Positions 13,120 through 23,809 of a stretch of DNA of 64,000 bases are shown here, one piece after another. The notes beneath the pieces are model-generated. The model was not told where the DNA came from and ran no database searches. It saw only the letters and a program-made list of their open reading frames with translations. The stretch's first letter is position 1. Each line of letters begins with the position of its first letter. The DNA lies in NCBI GenBank assembly GCA_025765595.1, contig JAIVFH010000024.1, positions 62,001-126,000 of the forward strand, in the 5' to 3' direction. Made by a program: the position numbers and the translations under genes. The DNA is from Obelidium mucronatum (lineage: Eukaryota > Chytridiomycota > Chytridiomycetes > Chytridiales > Chytriomycetaceae).

Positions 13120-15100
13120 TCACCAGTCCAAAGATGAATCGTGAAACGGACAATCACTGCACCCAACAGAACACCCACTCTTTCCAAAACTTTCATCGGC
13201 AATCTCTTTCCCCCATGCATCTATCCATGCTGTCACATCGTCACTGCTGAAATTCTTCAAGTCGCTGTTATTTTGATGCCCCAATGATGTTGATGATGTT
13301 CCATTCAAATTTCCGCTTTCGAATGTCGTTGATGCTGCCGGTGTTGGTTGCAACAAATGTTCTAGGTCCGTCAGAAAAGTGTCCACCGTTACTACATTTG
13401 TTCCCGCTGCTGCAACTCCCGGTCCCGGCACCTCAACCCTCTTTTGTAAACCAACTCGGGATTTCACTGGACAAGTTGCAACTTTCCGCTTTCGCAAGGG
13501 AGCTGCCCTCTTTCTTGGAGGTGCAGGCGTTTGTGCTATTTGGCCTGCCATAACATTTCCCGCTGGTGCTGTTGCTGCTGCTGCTGCTGCTGCTGCTGGC
13601 ACTACTGTTGCTCCAGAAACACCGCCACTTCCATTGCTGTTGAAGTTTGTCGTGCTCCCAGAAAGCGCTTCCAGCATTCTATTCATTTCTGAATCCGTCA
13701 TTAGATTGCTGCTGCCATGATTCTGTTCCTGGTGTGGTGCTGATACGACGCCAACAGCTGGAGTCGCCGCAAGCCAACTGATTAACCCAAACTCAAAGTT
13801 ACTAGCCCCACCACCACCTGCTGCTGTCAAATTATTTGAATTCATAGTAGTACTGCCATCCACAGCTGATGTTGATGATGGAACAGATGGTCGAAGCAAC
13901 ATATCCAACCAAGATGAATCCACATTATCGTACACAAATCCCCCCGCACCACTATCAACCAGCGATGGTATATGACATGGCGGTATCTTTGTTGTTGTTC
14001 GTATCGGTTGCTGTTGATTATGGTTGCCTGATAGTTGCTGAGGAGGAGGAGGTAGCAAGTCGTCATCGGGCAGCATGAATTGTGATGACTGATCCCCAGT
14101 TCCAAACGACACTCCACCTCCAAAAGATACAGAAGGCGGAGTTTGTTTCTCTGTCACCACGTCAAATGAGTCCATGAGTCTTTGATAAGTATGGAATTGA
14201 GGCAGATCATCTCCAGGCAAGGTTGAAAATGCATTGAACCCGTCATGCATGTTCACAAAGGCTGCCGGAGCTGACGATAAAAACATTGAAGTTGTAGAGG
14301 GCGGTATGAAAGCAGATCCTTTCGGAAGCGGGGACTGAAAGGACATTGCTGGTGACGATGCATTTGAGAAGAGAGACAAATTCGCCAGCGACGGATCCGA
14401 AAACGATCTTTGGAGTGTCTGTTGCTGTTGGTGCTGGTTTGCTGCGAATAGAGCTGCTGCGGTTGCTGGTGTCATATTCCCTTTCAGATCGCTCTTTGGT
14501 GTTGTAGTTGCACTTGCTGTGCATGTCATCCCATTCCTTCCAGACGACTCCCCCGCTGATCCGATAGGTTTCGGCGCAAGTGCTATACATCTCGCAGGAG
14601 CGCCACTACTGCCGCTAGACGGCCGCGGCAGCAGCGGCCTCAGTTGGGACGAATTCAAGGGACAGGTGCTGCAACTCGCCGCCGAAGCGCTTATCGAAGC
14701 AGCCGTAGATCGGGGCGCCTTGCGCGGCGCATCGACACTGGGGGGGTGCAGAACGGAGCAGAGTTAGAATCCCAACTGGGCTTGCTATCCTATCTCACCA
14801 CAAGTGGCCCTCGCCCCGCTTCACACAGCGACCGCACGGCCGCGCCGCATCGCAGCTCGTGTGCGCCTTCTGGCAGGACGCACAGGCCAGCGAGACCTTT
14901 GCGCCGCGCTTGCTGGTGCTGCCGCTGCTGCTGCTGGCGAGTGCGCCGGGAGTTGCTGGCGATCCATCGACGCCTTCCCGCTTGATGCCCTTTGGCGGCA
15001 GCGGCGCAAGGAGGTGTCCGCCTGGATTCGACAAGAGACGGAGGGCGGGTGCGCTGAGGACGGGTTGCGTAACTGATGGCGCCATTGGTCGTGAATCCAT
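13120..15100 (-). CDS. Zn2Cys6 zinc-cluster transcription factor, Ert1/AcuK-like cluster
   Basis: Two exons, 15100-14799 and 14737-13120, give 639 aa. The binuclear cluster spans the 61-nt intron: CASCQKAHTSC, DAARPCGRC, then VKRGEGHLC whose last Cys codon is completed by exon 2. This fits C-x2-C-x6-C-x5-C-x2-C-x8-C. The AH-xx-C, RPC-RC-KR and C-xD-x-PRK residues are those of the Ert1/Rds2/AcuK/AcuM group, which controls gluconeogenic and respiratory genes in ascomycetes. That target set is not shown here and is only inference. The rest is low-complexity: poly-Q near residue 150, a poly-Ala run, Ser/Asn-rich stretches and a short acidic/aromatic C-terminus (DDVTAWIDAW) that could be an activation motif. 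No fungal-specific TF middle homology domain was recognised. A second in-frame ATG lies five codons downstream of the chosen start. Confidence 0.87.
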
Positions 15101-15428
15101 GAAATACCGAGCCTTCCCCCCCAAAACAAAAATGTGAAAATGCGAAGAAGGGAGAAGACCACCGAATTCGATGGACCGCAACAAAAACAAACAGCAACCC
15201 AGCAAGACCTAGGGTTGGGTTTTTTTTTCCGACTCCTCCCAAAACAAAAAGCTGGAAAGCAGTTGAACAGTCACGTGAATCAGTTCTGATTGGCCAACTC
15301 ACTTCCGTTCCAACCACCCTCAAAATTGTTGTCACACAGTTGATTACCTCATACAACAAAAAAAAACCATAAGCTCGGTATTTGAAGGATTCAAGTTAAA
15401 ATAAGGCCCATTACTTTATTAAGAGAAA

Positions 15429-17354
15429 TCAATAAAAGATGGTATTGTGCCATTTGGTCACACGATGCAAATGACCTTCCCTGACCAATGGCGGTGGCGG
15501 AAGGGGCTCAAACTCAACAACAGATCGATCTTCCGAAAACGGAGCTTCTTCCAACTCTGTTTTGAATAAGTCATCCATTTTCAATGGAATATACTGTCTC
15601 TTTTTTGCTTTCCCAACAACAGACTTTTCGTCCTTCTCCTCCCCAACAAACTCGATGCTTTCGGCTGGCAGTGGCACGCCATCGACTAATTGCTGTTCAT
15701 TGTTTTCAACCCGGGATAGTACTGTAAAACTAGCTTGTAGAGGCGACGTGGCCTGTGAGATTTGTCTGTTTCCCCCTGACTTTGCCGACATGTCCTTGAG
15801 AGAGGGACTCTTTCGGAGAATATCCAAAAGTCTGTTGGCCGCTACACTGCCTGGTCGAGAAAGACTGCCCGTAGAGCTGGTATGAGAATTCTGTCTCTGA
15901 TGCTGCTGAACGGGTGCTTGTTTCTGGTTGAGATTTCCTACTGTTGTTGCCACCAAGTCGCTAGCCGGTTCTTTTCTCAACGTTGGAGTTCGAATACTAG
16001 CTCTTCGACTTGCACTGACAATTTTAGCTCTCAGCTGGAACAAGTCCTTCTCTGATTCTTCATATCTTCCATCAATGACAGCGTCAGCAACATCCACAAA
16101 CGATTTTTCTCCAGGCATTTTGGTTTTGGGGGGCAGATTTGCCTCCCCGCCTGTTTCCGCAACTGCTCCAGTAGCAGCTAGAACAGTAGCCATTGTATGA
16201 GATCCACTTCTACTTCTTTGGATTATGCTGGTGGATACTGTAACGCTTGATTTAGTTTTGTTGTTGTGATGATCTGAAAGAGCCATAATGCTCTCAGTCC
16301 GTGTCGGTAACGGTCCAGATATCGATTCCTTTCGGGTATGATTCTGACTTGCGGCCACCACTTCTTTAACCTGCTGCAGACCCTCAGGCACAAGGGACGG
16401 ATTCCGAGATTGATAACGCTGCTCATCAGGGTGGGGATGATGATGCGGCTGAATGAAACTTGAATTTCTTGATGGCGTGGGTGGATTCGGAGGCCTTTTC
16501 GCTCGCACGGGTGTCACAGCGAGTTCTTCCACAATGGAGGGAATCATCTTGATTTCAACAAGAGGATTGTTAACGTCAATAGCTTGCTGAACAATCGACC
16601 CGTTTCTCTTCACGTCGCCACCGCCACCACCAACACAACCACCACCACCACCTGCACTCGAGGGCGTGCTACCCAGGCTGAATAGACTTTCATTTCGCAG
16701 CTTTGTGAAAGGATCGCCACAAGATTTCTCTGGCACGGTTGTCGTTCCTTCTGCTCCGCCGGCGACGGATTTCGAACGAATGGATGCAACGTCTTCGCCG
16801 TCAGTCATATTTTGGTTGTGGTTGTGGTGGTTGTGGTGGTGATTCGCTCTTGTCAGATTCAAGAGTTTGTGGGTTGTATGTTTTCGCCGGAGTACGGCAT
16901 CTGCCATCATTGCATACTTCTCGTGATGTTTCTCCCATTTGACCTGTTTTATAAACAAATTAAAAAATTGATTGGTGAGGGTGTTTTTTTTTTTTTTTTT
17001 TTTTTTTTTTTGTGGAATCAAGAAACTCACATTCACAGGTGGTCTCAAAGACTTGTCCCAAAATACGGTAGATTGGTCAAGAGTTGTGATTTCTCTTTCG
17101 AGGGATTCCAAGGCAGGCAATGCTGCAGATGGCTGAAATTATGGGAATTGAGATATATACCAAAGAAATCAAAAAGAGAGAGAGAGAGAGAAAAAAAAAA
17201 TAGATACCGGCTTCTGAGCAAACACGGATCGCCTTTTCTGGGGGTTCCGCAAACCATCCGTTTCCGCAGGTTGTAATTTTCGTGGCAGTTGGGGTGCTTG
17301 TTTCAGTTTCAATGGTTTCCTCCGTTTTACAGCCTTTGTGTTTGGTTTCAAGAG

Positions 17355-17391
<37 letters not shown>

Positions 17392-19146
17392 TCATCCGCC
17401 ATTACCATTGGTTTTGTACTAATTGTAATTTCTTTCAATGGAGACGTGGGCTTCTTGACATCTGATTGAGATGCAACCAATTTATCGACAGCTTTCCAGA
17501 GTCCATCTGGCCTTCCAATCGCCGACCCTTGTCTACTATACACCGCTACAGAAATGGTCGACCCTCTTCTACTTGATACAATCGGCGACGATGTTGATTC
17601 ATGAACACTGGCGGTTGGAACTCCACTATTGTCTCCACCCCCGACAGGCTGCAAATACGAAGAACCCCGGCGACTCAATGCACACACTGCAGTCACAACA
17701 TTGGCGGCTCCTTGGAAGGACAGTCTCCTCGTCCGTGAAGTCTGCAATAAATCTTGGGATGTTCTTGTTGGGTATTGTTTGAAATTTTGGTGATTCAAGT
17801 GTTTCTCTTTTGTTGAAGAGTTGGATTCTTTTGACGTGTCGTGCCGTTTATGTAGTGTGTATTTGTTGGCACGCTGTTTCAGTTTATCATGCTGTTTTGT
17901 TTTTGTTGGCAAAAATGGTTGGCGGTTGATGGAAATTTAAGGGAGGCGAAAGGGTTTTTTTGGAAATATAGTTTTTTTTTACCAGCTCCTGTCTGGCATT
18001 TTCTTTTTGTTGCTCTGCATGTCTCACGGCTTCGATATGTTTTGCATCCAGCTCAAGCCGTCGTGCTTTCGATTTAGCAGCTTTATCAAGTGTTTCTGTA
18101 ATCACAGATTCGTGGTATTCGCGTCTTTTTTCTTCCAAGAGTTGATAGATTGACATGAGTTCCTATGGTGGAGTGTCAAAAAAAAAAAATTAATCAATCA
18201 AGCCTATATATAAAAAAAGAAAAAAACCTTTTCTCGTTCTTGTTTCTCTTGCATATCAAGCAGTCGGGCTGTTTCCCTCCGAGCCTTCTTTGCCGCTTTC
18301 GCCTTACTATAGAAAAGCGAAAAGTTTTTCATATTAGACATTTTTTTCCACGGAAAAAAAAAAGAACAACAACGACTACTTAACGCTTCAGCAGCCGCTC
18401 GAGAAGCACTACTGTTCATGGATCCCCCGCCTCCCAAAGTTGTAAGCGTTGCCCGTCTTTCTCCTTGCTGCGGAGAAAACGATACACCCTTCGACGAATT
18501 CTCGCGTCCCTTTCCAAAACCGTTACCACCATTAGAAGTCATCATACTTCCCAACGCACTACCACCCCCAACGCCGCCGCCGCCTCCAAGGAGTTCCCGA
18601 GACCCAGGCGGTTCGATACCACTTGACGCGTGGATATCCGAAGGTTTCCTGCTGTGATTTGAGTTCTGCTGAAGCATGACGGATGTTCCACGACTGCTGA
18701 GTCCTTTCGGGTGGGATCGGATTATGCTTTGGGTTCTGCTTGCTCCGCCGCCTCCTCCTCCTCCTCCTGCCATACTGCCTCGGCGATTCATTGATGAAGA
18801 TACTTGGCCATCGCTGTGGTAGTTGTTGTTGTTGTTGTTATTGTTATGGTTGCTGTTGTTTACTAATGATCTCATGGAGGGTTTCGATTTATGTAGACCT
18901 GAAGAGGATTCTTGAAGGAGGAGGAGATGTTGTGCTTTGGATGTACGTCGTGTTTGGGAACTGGCGGCGGACGACGGTATTGATCCGGATGGTTGTTGCA
19001 TTGGGTTGTTGCTTCCATCGTCGTGCAGAATAGTGTTTGAGAAAACAACGTCGTCGTCGTTGTTGTTGTCGTTCTCGTTGTCGCCATCGTTTTCATCTTC
19101 TTCCTCGTGTTTCTACATGGTTGGTTTGAAATCCAACCACACAACC

Positions 19147-19177
<31 letters not shown>

Positions 19178-19693
19178 AAAAAAAAAACAGCCAATGTGTT
19201 GTGTTTCTGGTACCTTCATAAATTCAGAATGAGTTCTCCCGCGTTCCACTCTGACAAAGTCGGGAAACTCTGGCCCTTTATCAATTTGGGCACGTAGAGC
19301 CATTCCATCACTTAATTCTCCGTTTGCCATCAGTTCCCAGGTGCGCGTTGCGAGCTCTTCAGCAAAGTCGACCAGTTTGGCAACAATCAGTTCTTGGGAA
19401 TCAGTTCTCATTGTCCCGGTTGTTGCTCGAGTCATCCGTTCTGTCGCAGTTGCACTTGCGCTAGAGTTATTTGGCGTGCGGTAGCGATCAGGGCCAGGAA
19501 ACGAGGATGTAAAGGCACTGCTCATTGTGCTCCTGATTGCAGATTGTTGCGGTTTCCCAGAGTTGCTGTTTTTTATCAAGGGCGGTTTTGATGACATTGA
19601 ACGCGGGAGGGAGTCTCCAGCTCTTGCTGTTTCGCTAGAGTGTTTTAGAGGAGCCGATCGCGACTCTGGGCGTTGACTGTGGTGGTTTGTCAT
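15429..19693 (-). CDS. Large disordered/coiled-coil protein of unknown function
   Basis: Seven exons: 19693-19214, 19112-18385, 18306-18228, 18162-17983, 17891-17208, 17132-17031, 16943-15429. They join in phase to 1,255 aa. I do not recognise the family. Three conserved-looking charged segments sit among Ser/Asn/Gly/His low-complexity sequence: an N-terminal helix (ELIVAKLVDFAEELATRTW); a central coiled coil formed by exons 2-5 (KKARRETARLLDMQEKQERE, then IYQLLEEKRREYHESVI); and a segment around exons 6-7 (LEREITTLDQSTVFWDKSLR, then EKYAMMADAVLRRKH). A run of 11 Ala codons lies at about 17350-17390. Poly-His/Asn and Gly-rich tracts look tolerated linkers. The start at 19693 is the first ATG after the stop of the preceding gene, which ends only 44 bp upstream. 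No enzymatic motif is visible. A cytoskeletal or scaffold role is possible but unsupported. Confidence 0.75.
16986..17011 (+). repeat. Poly-T run in intron of the coiled-coil gene
   Basis: An uninterrupted run of about 25 T lies inside the last intron (17030-16944). On the coding strand it is an A run between the donor and the branch region. Confidence 0.85.
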
Positions 19694-19737
19694 TTCATTT
19701 ATTATTCTCAGATATAAGAACAGAAACAACTTGTTCA

Positions 19738-20287
19738 TCAGAACTTCTTGACCATCATGATGTGTGGGCAACCTTCTTCATCAAAGATATCACCTTCTGC
19801 AATGAATCCACAGCTGGCATAAAACTTTTGAGCAACGCATTGACTGTGTAGTTTGGCCATCCGGAACGTCCCCATCTTGCGAGCTTCCTGTTCGGCACCA
19901 AGCATAACTGCGCGGCCTGCACCCTTAAGCCTTCCGCTCTTTAAAACGGCAACGCGTCCAATCTTTGCCACCGTTGGGTCCGGCGGGTAGGCAAACAGCC
20001 GGGCAACTCCGATGGCGTCAGCGACACACGACGTATCCGAGCCCCGGAAGAGCAGAAAGTGGGTACTGACAGCATCCATTTCGTCCATTTCGATATCCGG
20101 CGAGAAACCCTTTTAGTTTTTGGAAGATGTCGTTTTTTTAGGTTGTTGTTGTTGTTTCTTTTTTTTCTTTCTTCAGAGTGTGGCGCCAAACCTGCTCATC
20201 GCAAAAGACTTCGAGACGAATGGCCATGCATCGATCGATCTGCTCTTTGGACGTTGCCTTGATGACAGTGAACTGGGGCTCTGTCAT
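19738..20287 (-). CDS. GNAT-family N-acetyltransferase (ElaA/YjdJ-like)
   Basis: Two exons, 20287-20192 and 20109-19738, give 155 aa. The N-terminal RLEVFCDEQG...EMDEMDAVSTHFLL follows the ElaA-like pattern VF-EEQGF-x-E-DE-DA-x-H. The acetyl-CoA loop region reads IGRVAVLKSGRLKGAGRAVM, the R/Q-x-x-G-x-G/A motif A of the GNAT fold. The C-terminal YASCGFIAEGDIFDEEGCPH is the usual strand and helix before the last strand, with an E-G-PH ending typical of this subfamily. Such proteins transfer acetyl groups to small amines or peptides; the substrate here is unknown. The 82-nt intron starts with GTTTGG and ends AAAAG, a weak donor, but the joined frame reads DEQ|GFSPD as the family requires. The start codon lies 66 bp from that of the divergent gene at 20354. 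Confidence 0.87.
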
Positions 20288-20353
20288 TTGCTCAAAATAA
20301 AAGTAATAAAGAATAAAAGAAGTAAATAAAATAAGCAGGAAAATAAATAAGCA
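20288..20353. promoter_or_regulatory. 66-bp shared divergent promoter
   Basis: Start codons at 20287 (-) and 20354 (+) leave only 66 bp for both 5' leaders and both promoters. The interval is AT-rich with several AATAAA/TAAATAA-like stretches and no clear TATA box. Both flanking coding regions are well supported, so the spacing is firm unless either gene has an upstream non-coding exon. Confidence 0.6.
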
Positions 20354-20585
20354 ATGAGCCGTCCGCCCACGCAAGCACAGGGCCCGCCGCCGCCGGCAGC
20401 GGGCGGCGCCGGCAGCGGCAGCAGCGCATACGGCGCCAACTACAGCTACAGCTACAGCTACGGCGGCAGCGGCGGCGGCGGGGCGGCGAGCGCCAACTCG
20501 CTGATTGCGGCCACGTCGACGCGCATGACGCTGCCGCAGAACGCAATGGACGTCGACTCGGACCTGTCGGACGTCGACGAGGAGC

Positions 20586-20625
<40 letters not shown>

Positions 20626-23267
20626 GCCGGGCGCGCGCCCGCGCACACAGGGCCTGCCGCAGCAGCCACAGCCACAGCTGCGCCAGCAGCCGCAGCAGCA
20701 GCCGCAGAGGCCGCCCGTCAAGAAGGGCCTCTTTGGCTTCGGCAAGGTCGTGCAGCAGCCGCAGCCAGTGCAGCAACAACCGCAACAACCACAACAAGCA
20801 CAACAACAGGTGCTGCAACAGCAGCAGGGCATGTTCCAGCCGCAGGTGCAAATGCAGATGCAGATGCAGGTTAGTTGGGCCGTTGATGCGCACGGTGCTG
20901 GTTGGTGGTGGGTGGTGGTGATCTAATTGCAATGTGTCTGTCCAATTTACACCAATGCCCACCCGAACTGACGCACCTATTGACGAACGGATATGATACT
21001 AACACATTCACATTCATCATTACACAAAAAAAAAAACCAATCAGCCTCCAAACGAAAACCGCCAGCAGAAGCGTCATAGTGTGGAAAAGAGAATGAGTCT
21101 GGAAGCAAAACGATCGAGCATCGATAAACGTGCCAGTCTTGAAATCAAGCTTCACGATGGAATGATTGTCGTGGACGAAGAAGAGAGAAATCGGCTCCAA
21201 CGAAAGAATACTGTGACTGGTGTCATCAACCACCCTCAAGTGCAGAATCACTTTCAATCGCCACCCCGATCTGTCAGTTCTCCCACAGGTGGATTTATGC
21301 CTGTTGGATTTCCTCAACAGCCTCAACAGCAACAATTTGATCCTCGGATGATGAGGCCTCCAACCCAGCAACCGATGCAACCGATGCAACCAGGCAATCA
21401 GTTTCAACGTCCTATGGATATGGGGCCACCCCAGGGAATGCAAAACGTATCGCCCCAATTTCACCAAATGGGCCCCGGTATGATAAATCCGCCTGTTCCT
21501 GGCATGCCCTTCCAAGGACCACCGCGTCAAGGCAGTCTTACTTCCCCCTCCCAACCCCAATTCCAGCGCCCACCGCCTCCTCAACAAATTGGAACTTCTC
21601 AACAGCCACAATTTCCAACACCTTCTATGATGATGAACATGCCTCCCCCTTCCCCTTCTCAAAGTTTTCCTGGGTCCAATCAGTTTCAGCCCATGATGCA
21701 AGGAAGTAGACCAATGTACAGTGGCAGCATCCCGCCTCCTTTACAGAATCAATCGCTCCAACAGCAGCAAACTGGGCCGCAACCCCTTGGTGTGCCTGGC
21801 CAAGGCTTGCCCAACATTGGCCGTCACAGTCCAATGATATTGGACGCTCTTCAATCTCAAACTTGGGCCAATGGACCGGATTCAAATAAGCCCCCACCAC
21901 CAAACACATATGCGCCGGTAGCAGCTCCACCACCAATCAACAACTCCACACCGCTAATACCAGCCTCCTCGGTGGGACCAACACCCCCCGCTTCGTTGAA
22001 GCATCCTGCTACAATACAAGAAGAAGACAGCCAGTTCACTCCTGTAAATGAGAATGATGAATACTACGATGATGACGACGACAATGAAAGTGCAGGCTCA
22101 TTTCTGTCCTTTGATGAAGAAACCGAAGACAACACTGAATACAATGCGATTGTGGATTATGATCTCTTGGACATGATTATGGGCGGTAGCACTGATTACG
22201 ACGCTCCCATGCCCCGTGCAACCCACGAACGGCGGGTTATTTTCAACCAAGTGGTTAAAGCACAGAGTTTGGTGCGAGTGCTGAAGGAGGGTGAAATTGT
22301 AAGCCCTGCCGGTGCCGGCGGTGATCCTGATGGAGACACAGAGTTTGAGGAAACAGAAAGCGAGGTGGAAGATGAAGATGACTTGGAATATGTTGATGAA
22401 AGTGAGGAAGAAGAATACGATGAAAGCCCACCAAGTCCCGTCATGGAGGTCTTGAATGTCTTGCCATTACGGCCTGCCGATTTGGAAGGGGCACAGGAAC
22501 CGACTCCTCCGCCAGAGATTACGCCGCGTGGGGTTTCGTTGAAGATGAATCCGGATGGAACTGTCGCTCAGGAGAGTTCGCCGCAAAAGATCCCGGCAGC
22601 TTTGGCGGCTGTTCCACCACCTCAGTCCAAGTCTGCACCTCAACTGGACCCTGCGTCTGCAGTAATGGCCGCCGCTATCCCCGCCGCTGCAACCGCCACC
22701 GCCACTGCTCCTATTGTCACTACAGCATCCACTGCAACAGGAACATCCAGTACGGAGCCATCGCCCACAAGTGTAAGCGGTGACGCTCCCTCACGCAAAA
22801 AAGTCCGCCACGTCCAAATCCAAACCCGCGGCGCCACGATGAAAACACAGCAAACAATGACAGACCTGACGATGGCATCATCTGCTGCCGAGATTACAGC
22901 GAACCTGAATGAGTTCCCAAGCGGCGCTGAAACCGCCAAAGCAGCAGCGGTTTCCGATGATTCCCCAGAGCCACCACCTGTTGTTGCGGAAGACCCCAGG
23001 GTGAAAGATTTGGAAGCGGAGAAGGAATTTTTGCAAATGCAAAACACTGGATTGCTTGAATTGGTTGCCCGTTTGGAAGCCGAAGCTGCGGCACGGCAAG
23101 CGGAAATGGAAGAGTCCCACGTAAAGTTTGACCGGTTGAGTGGACAAGCCATGAAGAAGATTAAAGAGTTGGTTGCGGAGCGGAAAGTCTTGGAAGTGGA
23201 AATGGAAGGGTTGAGGGGACAAGTCAGTGGTCTCGAGGGGCTATTAGGGAAGTGGACGGCGGAGTAA
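20354..23267 (+). CDS. Gln/Gly/Pro-rich protein with acidic middle and C-terminal coiled coil
   Basis: Two exons, 20354-20869 and 21045-23267, join in phase 0 to 912 aa. I do not recognise the family. The first 170 residues hold Pro-, Gly- and Tyr-Ser-rich runs (a Gly run of 12), then a Gln-rich tract around the basic/aromatic motif KKGLFGFGK. Exon 2 opens with a basic helix (RMSLEAKRSSIDKRASLEIK), then a long Pro/Gln/Met-rich region, acidic clusters near residues 500-520 and 600-630, and a final coiled coil of about 80 residues (KDLEAEKEFLQMQNTGLLEL onward) with heptad Leu. The codon composition of exon 1 is much more GC-rich than that of exon 2. Serines in the basic helix look like kinase sites (KRxS). 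A role in condensate or cytoskeleton assembly is only a guess from composition. Confidence 0.8.
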
Positions 23268-23378
23268 GAAAAAAAAAGAAAAACAAATAAGTTTTGTGTT
23301 GGGAGTGACTTTTTCTCTACTCCTTGTTTTTTTTTTCGGTTATCATTTTCTTGCTTTTTTTTTTCTTCTATATAGAAC

Positions 23379-23780
23379 TTATTGTTTTGGCTCGTTTTTT
23401 TTTTTGGTTTTGTGAGTGAGAGCGTGTGTGCGTGAGCGTTTGAGGAATAGCGACTTTATAAAATGGGATTCTGTTTTGTGATTTGTCGAGTATTTGACGC
23501 AGTCTTGCCAAGGAGTGACGTGGCAGAATATGTATTTGAAATCGAATTTGAGTTCTTCACAGGCATACAAAACTTTGGGCCCTGATCTGGCCGATATGTG
23601 GTAGCGATGCTCACAGCAATGCACGAAAGGGACCAGGTTTCCCAAGAGCGGGCACTTGTTTGACAATTTCAAACGTATATTGGTCAACAATTTTTTTTTC
23701 TGTTTCAAATCACTGCCCAATTTGTCATCCAAAGAAGGGATATAACAAGCAGTGGAAATCGATCCACCGCCATTATACAT
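23379..23780 (-). CDS. Possible small uncharacterised ORF
   Basis: An ATG-started 133-codon frame between two genes. It contains a Cys/His-bearing central part (PLLGNLVPFVHCCEHRYHIS, then KVLYACEELKFDFKYIFCHV) that looks less random than a typical shadow frame, flanked by low-complexity basic ends. Against it: the ATG lies only 29 bp from the divergent start of the MFS gene, the C-terminus runs into a poly-purine 3' region, and no family is recognised. It could equally be the 3' region of 20354-23267. Confidence 0.25.
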   Translation of the reverse strand: MYNGGGSISTACYIPSLDDKLGSDLKQKKKLLTNIRLKLSNKCPLLGNLVPFVHCCEHRYHISARSGPKVLYACEELKFDFKYIFCHVTPWQDCVKYSTNHKTESHFIKSLFLKRSRTHALTHKTKKKNEPKQ

Positions 23781-23809
23781 CTCAAAAAAAAAAATAACAC
23801 AAACAGAGA

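Noticed and set aside
20138..20962. Long minus-strand frames rich in Leu/Arg or Cys/Gly
   Set aside because: Antisense shadows of the poly-Gln/poly-Gly coding sequence on the plus strand.
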